64,000 nucleotides of DNA from Psococerastis gibbosa (lineage: Eukaryota; Arthropoda; Insecta; Psocodea; Psocidae), in NCBI GenBank assembly GCA_963971405.1, contig OZ020486.1, forward strand, positions 38,835,419-38,899,418. Direction: 5' to 3'. The translations under genes and the position numbers were made by a program. Positions 55,580 through 64,000 of the stretch are shown here, one piece after another (within the stretch, counting starts at the first letter, position 1; the number at the start of each line of letters is the position of its first letter). Below the pieces are notes generated by a model that made no database searches, was not told the origin of the DNA, and was given only the letters and a program-made list of their open reading frames with translations.

Positions 55580-58500
55580 CTTATTTATCATTACAAGGAG
55601 CGGCAAATTTCATCAGCATATCTCTTAAATCACCACTGCCTGATGTTTTTAAGACTGAAAATTTATTATCCATGATAATTAATCTCAATTAAATGATAAT
55701 AACGCCCACTCTAGTTGTTAACATGTATATAGTAGCTACCATTTTAATTTACATAAAATAAACAAGGTCCAATAATTATGAGTGAAAACGGATACAGAAA
55801 ATTGGATGGTCAATTATTTAATAGCGAAAAAGAAAAGTGAGCTCGTTAGCGTGAACAAATTATTAAACAAACGGTCTATGACTGTCTCGCTCTTTTGTTT
55901 ATAATGATGCATGTTAAAAAACCGTGAAACTATGATTATTAGGCTACCTAGATAATAATCGTATAAGAACTATAAGTACTGATGTACTGTTCATATTCTC
56001 ATTTCAAGAATTCCAGGTCAATTGGATGTAACATTATTTATCCATGACGAAGTCTATGAACATTTTGCGTTTAAGTGTACAGTTAGGCTGGAAAGTAAAT
56101 AGCTGTTTATTATGTTTGATAATTATAATTATAAATTGTATTTTGTTGAATAATTGAATTTTTTTTTTGGAAATAAAGAATATTTATTATTACTATTATA
56201 TGCATAGATTTAAATGGTGTAATTTAAATAAAACTGTTAAGTGAATAAGTGATATGACGGAGCTAGGTACAGCATATGTACGCAGTGCTCATTTGGCTGC
56301 ACTGTGTAAAACTGACGATTTATCGTACAACAGTGGCGCACTTATAAAATATATTGTTGTGGACCAAAATCAGATTGCCTTTAGCTATCAACTTAGGCCC
56401 GAGACGACGTTGAATTCTACCAACCCCGACGCTTACTGTTGCCCTAAACATCTATTAGATCTGGCAAATTAGTAAAGCATTACAACACATCACATTAGTT
56501 AATTTCATCCTAAATTATCCCATTTCGGGGGGGGGGGGGGATATATGCCACTGATTTGTAAACAGCGGAGAACAGCCGAATAATATATTATAAAACTAGG
56601 CCTACTTTAAATTGAATTCTTCTATTTTTTTAAAAAATCAGATTGGTTTATTCTACTGTTTCAATTTCGGATATTACTATACAAAATAGTCACTTTAATA
56701 ACTTTGTAAAACTTGCTGTCACTCAATGCGATAAATTACTTTGTTAAGTTTTCACAATGAGTTCGTTTATTAGCCTATCACACGGTGGCAAGTTCGTTTA
56801 TTCCACATAAGCAATAACTAATAGGCTTTTGAATTTGTCAATTACCTACATCCTAATACCAACACCAACATAAAATGTGTGCTCCAAACGACGAACCAAT
56901 TACAATGGCACACAACAATAAAATCAAGTTTAATACCCTCAGGCATGTTAGTTACAGTTAAAACACAAGAGACTATGGACTTTTAGAATTTTTTGTACAG
57001 TGAGCTGCATTTTTATTATTCAACACAAGTAGCAGGTTAACGTACAGAGAAGTAAGGGTTATCAAGTAAAGAATAATACCTCAGCTCATAAAAAGAAGCA
57101 TAACCGTATGCTTCACATAATTGGAGCATATGCTTTTTTCAATTCTTCAAAAAAAAAAAAAAAAAATGAGCAAGAGTATTTGTATCAGAAGAGAAAAGGT
57201 ATTTCTCATGAATACATTCATAATTTCAAGCATTTCCTTGCACTAACATTTTTCTCGAGCTATTGCTCATTTTCTGGAAGCAAATTCCAAGTCATGGTCA
57301 TGAATATGAAAAAAAGCATATGCTCATGTCTTTACCTTTCACTTTAACTTTTCTTCAGGTACTTCCATCTGTGAATTCAGCTGAATAAATCCAAAAAAGG
57401 TTTGATTACTGTGATACTGTTGGAAATATGCGCTGCTTAATTATAATTATAGTCTAAAATTTATTTAAAGAAAATTAATGATTTGAAATAAAATAGTAGA
57501 CAGGTGACCTAAAACCTTTTTGAAGATCTACTTTATTTGATGCAATGCAAGAGAGTGACGAGTAGGGTCTGTCAGTAGTTACCGAAATCCGTTGTGAAGA
57601 GAACTTATGTAGGTATATGTATATATACTGTATACTGTAGGCCTACTGTATATATATATACTGTATTACTGAAACATTTAATAATGATAATAAGTCATCG
57701 TTGTCTGTGTTTCTATAGATTGACAATGACTTAGTACTGAAATCAGCCCGTTTTTAATGAAATTTTAGTTATATTGAACAACGTTGTGATTTATTTATTT
57801 AATTTACTATAACGAAGTATTATTGTCCTATATAGGTTAATTTAATTAATTATTGATGAAATATTATAGGCGTGCTTTCCAACCTCGGTTGAATACAGCG
57901 CTATATGTACGTATACAGTATGTAAATAAAGTATAAAAAAGGTAGGTACGTCACCACTTATCTAATTTTAAACGACAGTAAATCAAATTAATTAATGAAA
58001 AATAAAGTTTTCCAAACGTCGGCTGTAGGTCTCTGGTTAAGCTAAAATTTGGAAGAGATTTTTGGCGTATTGACGGATTTCGGTAACAAAATTACCCTAA
58101 AGCGTGCAGTGAAGAAGATAGCTCCAAAGAAAAAACAAAGAGACGATGTGATTATTGACACTGCGCACCGATTAAGCTTAAATACCAATACAAAATACAA
58201 TTGTAAATGTATTTTAGCTCAATTGTTGCGTTATAGGAAAGAAAATAGAGTCCCCACTATTATAGTAGTTTTATGACTTTAATGTATATAATCAATGTTC
58301 AAGTAAGATAGCATAAATTTTGAAAAATGTTCCTCCACATTGAACATTTTGTCACAATTGCGGAAAGTTTAGGATTTTCAGTATTCCTGCGCATTTTTTG
58401 TAGGTAAGTATAAATATATACATATATACTGTATATAATACATATACAGTATATATACAATATATACAAATAGTATATTAAATAAATAATTAAATAAATA

Positions 58501-58820
58501 AATAAATAAATATCTCTGTTAAATTATGCAATCAAGTAATCAACAAGTAATCGACATGAAAGTATAAAGTAAAATCGTCAACTATTATTCAAACTGACGG
58601 CCATTTTAATTTTCTATGATATTTCCAGAGACTGAAATTTGATTTTGTACAAAGTACGGACAGTGGGGTGCTCGATTTTTTTAGGGTAGCTCCCACGACA
58701 GGTAGAAAAGTATAGGTAAGGAATGCCATGTCGCAGTGCATAGCGGTATTCATTACCGATCCTTTTCAAGTGATGGTGGGATCTAATCAGGTCTTCCCTT
58801 CAGCTTTCTTTTATGGCAGC
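55580..58820. other. probable intronic sequence without recognised gene
   Basis: AT-rich. Contains a C/G run ending GCCACTG near 56553 (a MITE remnant) and TA-rich tracts at 57615-57665 and 58420-58480. A 75-codon frame at 58049-58276 with DTAHRLSLN and ILAQLLRYRKENR faintly resembles the end of LINE ORF1 proteins, but this is weak. Confidence 0.4.
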
Positions 58821-58828
58821 AATCTCCC

Positions 58829-58834
58829 TTTATT
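58829..58834 (-). promoter_or_regulatory. poly(A) signal AATAAA after the proximal Osiris exon
   Basis: Canonical hexamer 75 bases downstream of the TGA at 58909 on the minus strand. It supports use of the proximal exon as a terminal exon, although the hexamer is common in AT-rich DNA. Confidence 0.4.
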
Positions 58835-58877
58835 ATTGTTTTTACCAAGGTGCAAATTTACCCCCAAATGGTTGATT

Positions 58878-58883
58878 ACTTAC
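58878..58883 (-). promoter_or_regulatory. candidate splice donor GTAAGT after the proximal Osiris exon
   Basis: A perfect GTAAGT lies 25 bases beyond the stop at 58909. Used as a donor, it would make a 219-base exon (59102-58884) that is phase 1 at both ends and so compatible with splicing onward to 54421, but carrying an in-frame TGA. Confidence 0.35.
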
Positions 58884-58908
58884 AAGGACGGGGGCATTAG
58901 GGTAGACC

Positions 58909-59102
58909 TCAGTGATGTTGTTCCCCACCGGAACCTAACTTCTTAAGCCCGATGATTGCAGAAATGACGAGCGCTATTTTACCAATTACCAAAGCCTTAG
59001 CGGCAATGGCGGCAATGCCCTTAAGGGTAAGTGCATACCACATGCTGGCCATGTAAGCACCCATCGCCAGGATAGGTAAGTATTTTTTGGCTTTTCCTCT
59101 CG
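58909..59102 (-). CDS. Osiris family, proximal C-terminal exon
   Basis: The exon starts after ATTTTTCAG (acceptor at 59104-59103). Its first two bases complete the split codon with exon 1 as GCG, giving A-RGKAKKYLPILAMGAYMA, then ALTLKGIAAIAAKALVIGKI and a short end KKLGSGGEQHH before TGA at 58911-58909. The basic cluster and hydrophobic segment are shared with 54108-54421, so the two exons are duplicates. Joined to exon 1 it makes 222 residues without the histidine-rich tail. In a neighbouring frame the sequence just past GGGG reads NNITEVYPNAP, reminiscent of the TYEV tail element, so a one-base change may have truncated it. Confidence 0.88.
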
Positions 59103-59268
59103 CTGAAAAATAAATGAATGTTTAAACCTATGCTAACTGGTTAAAATTTACATGACACTGGTGTAATTTTGTTAGTTTCCTTAAAAATAATATTATATTG
59201 AATTATCTACAGTAAATAATGGCCTTGCCAAGCAAAAGGACAGCGTGCAGGGGCGTCGTCGTTTAAAA

Positions 59269-59461
59269 AGTATTGACTTTTGGTTCTATTACTAAGCCAA
59301 CCTAGCGGCTATAAGGCCCTCTCTTACACGCAACTAGGAAGGCCCGGGACCACCTGCTTTACATGCCCTCCAAAGCATGGCTAGAAAATGTCGTAAGTGT
59401 GGAACTCGAACCATCAACCTTTCGGGTGAAGGTTGGAGTCTGTACCACTACTCTACATGAC
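59269..59461 (-). repeat. tRNA-derived SINE in the Osiris intron
   Basis: Minus copy with B-box region GGTTCGAGTTCC and the conserved body. A few bases of the AGGTTGGCTTAG segment are deleted. It is followed at 59462-59592 by part of the MITE seen whole at 52732-52915. Confidence 0.8.
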
Positions 59462-59599
59462 ATTTGGGGTCCCGGTTGGAAAAAATACGACATTATATAT
59501 GACAAACGATTAAATCGTTACAACCTTGTTTTAAAACGTACCTAATTGTCATCTTGCCCCCCCCCCCTGAAAACTACTGAATTGACGCTCCTGGCAGTG

Positions 59600-60940
59600 T
59601 GTTCTAATTGCCCCTCACTGGCTGAAACTCATGTTTTTAAATCTTCGGGCAAATACGCAAAAATTCTACCATTTTATGGTTATAAATCTGTTCTAGCGTT
59701 GACCGTCAAATTTGATATGTACAACGTGACCCCACTAGATGGCAATACATTTGTAACAACTGTTCAGTGATTAAAAAAAAAAAGTAGTATCCTAGTTACT
59801 AAGATTCTTTATTTAAAAAAATGTATTTTTTTGTATTTATAGACAAAGATGGAATTAGTAAATGGTTATTGGTTACACACAGACAAAGCTGAATACATTT
59901 AGTTCCAAAGCTGCTTGGAAACTTTTTATTTAAGCATTAATTAACACAAACTGTGCACCCGTATAACTATTCACATTAGGTACAGAATAGCACACATAGT
60001 TAGAAGCAACATTGATCAATAGTCAGGTAACGTTAAAAAGGGTTTATTAAGGTTACTGACGATTGAAGGGAAATGCGATGCATAAAAAAATCTCGAATGA
60101 AATTTGGTAACATTTCGCGAAAAAATCATTGTCATGACAAATCTACTCGTATACAGTAGGTGCCGTTTGAGCATTTAGGGCTAAGGTATGTTTATTTTTT
60201 ATACTGGGTAATAAAATACATATTCTAGCCTGGTAATCGAACAGTATAAAAGATCTGAAGCATTTGTGCATGGCACTAATGTCTAATTTGAATGTAATTG
60301 AGATTGACAGTGATGTGTCAGAATCGATGTTGACAACCATGACTTTTTGTTCCGAAAACGACTCGTGGTTGCGCTCCAGTTTGTTGCTGATTGGCGCCAT
60401 TCTTATGCGGAGTAAAAAACGTGAACTAAGAACAACATTTTTTTTTGCAACAACAAGAAATAAGAAAAGTTGTGGCTGAAGTAGAAGAGGTTAGATAATT
60501 ATTGAATAGGGTAGATAATAAACGTAACGGCACCATTGAAACCATAGATTACTTCCTATTTAACTATTTGTATGTACCCAAATATATATCATTTGTTGCA
60601 TGGCATAATAGGCAGTTTAGGTAGTTGCCCCGGTATTAAATTTTGGCTGATCGACTGGGTTGATTAATACGAAAATTATAACGAATATATTGGATAATTT
60701 CATATCATACTACACAAGAATAATATCATAGTATTCTGTGCAGTGCATTGCGACACAGATTATCGATAATTTCTTCAACAAATGAAGCAAAATAATTTTT
60801 TAAGCTACCTAATAAAATACGGTACTTTTTTAATGTCATTATTGATATTTTCAAACATGTATATTTTTGTATTTCTAAATCTCATAAATTAAACACGGCA
60901 AAGCACACGTAATGAAGCCTTCAAGAAAGAAAGAAAATTC
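59600..60940. other. Osiris intron, no other feature recognised
   Basis: AT-rich intronic sequence between the exon-1 donor and the proximal second exon. Frames up to 85 codons at 60143-60479 overlap on both strands and lack motifs. Confidence 0.6.
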
Positions 60941-60948
60941 TCACTTAC

Positions 60949-61423
60949 CTTCTCCAACAGAGGATCCTTCTTCGGGCAGATCAAACTTGACGGTATGACC
61001 GCTGAAAAACTCGGTGAGCTTCGACACAATCATATCATCCAGGGTCTGCTCCTTCTGTCCAATCTCACGAGGAAGACTAGCGACCAGCTCTTCCTCGGTC
61101 AGAGCACGACCTGACCGGGACGCTCGAGAAGCATTACCATCAGCAACCAGGGTGAGACCATCCATCACGTGAATACTGTCCTTACGAAGAACACGATCCA
61201 AAAAGGTAACAGCCTTCGCTTTCAGACACACCGTAAGGGGATCGCCGCTATGGCAGTCGTTCAGCATACGCTGCACAGCGTTTATCTGCTTGCTTGGCCA
61301 CCAACTGTCTTCGATTTCATTGCTCCTTGCTTCTTCGTCTTCAGCAGACCTCTTGGGCAAAGCAATCGCAGCATTTGCCAACCCCACACAAACACAGAAC
61401 CAAACTAGACGACCAGCAGCCAT
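60949..61423 (-). CDS. Osiris family protein, first coding exon
   Basis: The minus-strand exon runs from ATG at 61423-61421 to a strong donor (GAAG then GTAAGTGA, exon end at 60949), 158 codons plus one base. I chose this ATG over the upstream in-frame one (61495) because MAAGRLVWFCVCVGLANAAI is a good signal peptide. The mature part has two spaced cysteines (C57 and C66, MLNDCHSGDPLTVCLKAKAV), the hallmark of the Osiris (DUF1676) domain, then SGRALTEEELVASLPREIGQ and FFSGHTVKFDLPEEG, also typical. Osiris proteins are endomembrane or secreted proteins tied to cuticle and tracheal development, usually clustered in insect genomes. The exact paralogue could not be assigned. Acceptors at 59102 and 54421 are both phase-compatible. 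Confidence 0.93.
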
Positions 61424-61990
61424 GTTGACGCACCTAACTCTCGACAGGTAGTGTAATTCAAGAGCAAGGTCTCGGTGTATTTGTACCTCACGCACCTCGA
61501 CTCCCCACCCGCGCTCCTGAACCTATTAAATCATATGGATTCACCTCAAGTTCATTGTCGCTTTCCTTCGCCTATGGTGGACAACGACTACAATTACTTA
61601 TGCTTTAACGACCATCACATATGTGATTATATTGAAAGTAAAATTTCTGGTTTACATCCGACATCCAAAGGCTAATGATGTTCATAATTGGTAATCATTG
61701 GTTAGTTGGTGGAGATGTGGTCCAAAGTAATGGTGTTGCTTTGCGGTCTTTGCATAATTTCGGCTACTGGACTTGCTTTCGCATTTTTCTAAGTGTTTTT
61801 ATTTATTTCCTTATCTTATTATTTATTTATTATCAGTAAAAAATAATATAATGCATCTGTGTGTGATTTAAGGGTGCACGAGTACTTCAAAATCCGTTGT
61901 TTTTACAGACTGCTTATTATTTATTTAATTAACAACGCAAGATTGTAAAGATTTAAGTTGTTGAAAACTACTTCATGCATCATATAATAC
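61424..61990. other. upstream region of the Osiris gene
   Basis: The promoter should lie here. A TTTAAT stretch near 61530 on the minus strand could serve as a weak TATA-like box, but no clear initiator was identified. Confidence 0.35.
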
Positions 61991-61996
61991 GGTATT

Positions 61997-62210
61997 TTTG
62001 TTTCCAATTTATAGGAAAGTTTTGTGATGTTCAAAATTTTCAACGGATTTACACGTTTTGTGGTCCCAGGAACCCAAAAAAAGTGGGTTTTACGAAATGT
62101 CTTTCTGTCTGTCACTCTGCCTGTTCATGAATGTCTGGGCAAACCACTCAGTGGATTTGGATGAAATTTGCCATGTACTGTATGTGTACAAAAATCATGC
62201 CTCGGGACTT
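61997..62210 (+). repeat. CTGTCTGT-family repeat, left-end fragment
   Basis: The first about 215 bp of the family (TTTCCAATTTATAGGAAAG through ATCATGCCTCGGGACTTG), placed directly before a longer copy in the same orientation. The repeat of the left end suggests unequal recombination or insertion next to itself. Confidence 0.8.
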
Positions 62211-62214
62211 GTTT

Positions 62215-63010
62215 GATTTCCAATTTATACGTAGTATAAGGAAAGCTTTGTGATGGTCGAAATTTTCGATTCCGAGATTTCAACGGATTTACACGTTTTT
62301 GGGTGCCAGGAACCAAAAAAAGTGGTTTTTACGAAATGTCTGTCTGTCTGTCGTTCTGTCTGTCTGTGCGTCGATTTCCGGGCAAACTACTCGGTCGATT
62401 TTGATGAAATTCGGCATGTAGGTTCACTAAAATCATACCTCGGAATCATTTTTTTTATTTTGGGCTAACTCAATTTGGGTGGGTTTTATTCTCAAAAAAC
62501 TCCAATAAACGTATAAAAAAATTATTTCTCAAAAACGGCTCCAACGATTTCTTTTAAATTCACATAGCCTATATTGTAGTCGTCATTAATGTGGATAAAA
62601 CGCGGTGGGTCGCTTGCCCCTTGATAGTTTGCTTTTGGGGGTAAAAAAATAAAAATAACTAAATTTGAATGAAAAATGACTAAAAAATAATTTTTCTCCG
62701 AAAGCTTTCTATCGATGATTTCTACCTTCAGGCATGTTTTAGGTGTTAAATTGAGTAAGGAAACCGGAAAAATTGCTTTCCCAAAAATCTATTTGGTTTT
62801 GCATGCAAAATTATTTTTTGAAAAAAATGATAGAAAATTCGCGCTCAAATGCATTGCGTGCCCTGCCAGTATTGCTGGGTGGTAATGTGTTGTTCTGACC
62901 TATCTAGAATCTTCCAGTTATGTCAGGTGGACACCCCCCCCCCCCCCCGATATATCGGAAATTTAACCATAGAAAAATTATTTACCATGAAATTACTCAT
63001 TTTCTCTATC
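62215..63010 (+). repeat. CTGTCTGT-family element, right end lost
   Basis: Close relative of 45276-46098 from TTTCCAATTTATACGTAGTA to GAAATTTAACCATAG. The terminal TAAATTGGAAAGC is missing and replaced by CCCGAACATCTATTAGAT. Non-coding. Confidence 0.85.
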
Positions 63011-63059
63011 CCGAACATCTATTAGATCAGCACTTTCCTTTGTAAAATTATCTTTTTTG

Positions 63060-63365
63060 CATTTTTAATGATGATTAATTCCAGGTTAAGATTAGAATAT
63101 AGTAGGCCTGCTGGCAAATTATGCATTACAACTCATTTTACAGTAGTTATAAGTACGTCAGACATTTTCCCGGTGAAATTCTGGCTCTCCTAGGTTCCCC
63201 TTTATACAGTAGGTACCTATTATATGTAGCTTGCTCGTGCTTGTGCGAGTCTCTACACATCATGCAATCAGAGACCTGTCGTAACTCAACACTGGTATTA
63301 ATTACCTACAGAGGCGACTGAAGAGTTTATTTCGGATACATTCATTGAATTGTTTATGTGCGGGT

Positions 63366-63370
<5 letters not shown>
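63060..63370 (+). repeat. interspersed repeat, second copy of the 31.1-kb family
   Basis: It shares TTCCAGGTTAAGATTAGAAT and CCTACAGAGGCGACTGAAGA with 31100-31290 and has an extra segment between. It ends next to a run of about 30 A (63371-63400). Confidence 0.6.

Positions 63371-63400
<30 letters not shown>
63371..63400 (+). repeat. poly(A) run, about 30 A
   Basis: Homopolymer directly after the repeat at 63060-63370, which suggests that repeat ends as a retroposed copy. Confidence 0.8.
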
Positions 63401-63402
<2 letters not shown>

Positions 63403-64000
63403 GTTTTTGCACGAATGTTAACAAAATGTTATAGTTATAATATGATAATGTGAGGTAGTCGTGTCATTATTATGTTGGCCATAGGGAATAAGACTATCTG
63501 AGGTAACTCAGGCGGAACGCGGGTTGCTTTCGTTTTCACTATCAGTAAGACGTGTGCCCGGGCGTTACTTATTAGTGTAATAATGACATTGCAGTCATCA
63601 GATGGCATGTATATTATTGTAGTTCCTCGGGAACCATTATATTATTTTTTTGGTCTCGCTATACTTAATAAAAAAGCAGAAGTAAATTAAAGAAGTGAAA
63701 GGTGGATCTGTATACTTAAATGTGTAATTGCACGGTTGGTATTGATGTCGATTATTATATTAAATTATGCATGATTCTTTATTGACGCAGTCGACAGTGG
63801 GTCTTATCATTCTTATAAGAAAATGTTAAGTCTTGTGTCCGGGGTCAATGCAATATGCAGATTAACGTTCAGCTACTTCAGTCGTGTATGGTACCCAGTG
63901 CCGGGCTAAACCACGACCACGAGACCCATGAGGCCCAGGCCTCAGGGCTCCCACACAAAAATAGACGCAAACAATAAAATTAATAATCGAAAATGTCAAC
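63401..64000. other. no recognisable gene
   Basis: The final 100 bases include GGCCCAGGCCTCAGGGCTCC in a partly palindromic context, possibly the start of another MITE cut by the window edge. Confidence 0.4.

Noticed and set aside
58049..58276. Functional LINE ORF1 gene
   Set aside because: Only a faint AHRL...LLRYRKENR resemblance over 75 codons; kept as a note in the intron entry.

Overview
The window reads as AT-rich, repeat-dense insect nuclear DNA. The insect call rests on a spliced Osiris gene (a family described from insects) on the minus strand between about 54 and 61.4 kb. The rest is dominated by remnants of Penelope-like elements, LINEs, hAT-type elements, tRNA-derived SINEs and many short non-autonomous DNA elements. 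A hemipteran or other hemimetabolous insect is plausible, but the sequence does not fix the order. I saw no bacterial operon, CRISPR array or rRNA.

Layout. 1-2829 (minus) is one uninterrupted reading frame that runs off the left edge. From its first ATG at 2775 it has 925 codons without a stop. It encodes a STAND/NB-ARC NTPase followed by a region with PD-(D/E)XK-nuclease-like motifs: an NLR-like protein and the most unusual coding feature here. 2.8-31 kb is intergenic or intronic sequence filled with MITEs, SINEs and LINE or hAT fragments. 32.4-33.5 kb (minus) holds a 5'-truncated Penelope-like element with the end of its reverse transcriptase, a GIY-YIG endonuclease and, about 200 bp downstream, a recognisable hammerhead ribozyme. 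At 34.86-35.02 kb is a 165-bp insertion made mostly of a perfect 60-bp palindrome and flanked by a 13-bp target-site duplication. 36.6-53.2 kb is again repeats: LINE tails, a three-copy 284-bp tandem array and poly-G hAT-type MITEs.

54.1-61.4 kb is the Osiris locus. Exon 1 (61423-60949) carries a signal peptide and the two-cysteine Osiris region. Its phase-1 donor fits two homologous downstream exons, at 59102-58909 and 54421-54108. The near one ends early and has a poly(A) signal. The far one has the longer histidine-rich tail usual in the family. This suggests alternative terminal exons or a stop-containing cassette exon.

The two cellular genes are unrelated in function: a putative innate-immunity-type NTPase and a secreted or membrane protein of the cuticle-linked Osiris family. 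What ties the window together is mobile DNA. One family of short elements (162-386 bp) carries long G or C homopolymers and is flanked by clear 8-bp duplications at several sites, which explains most of the striking poly-G runs.
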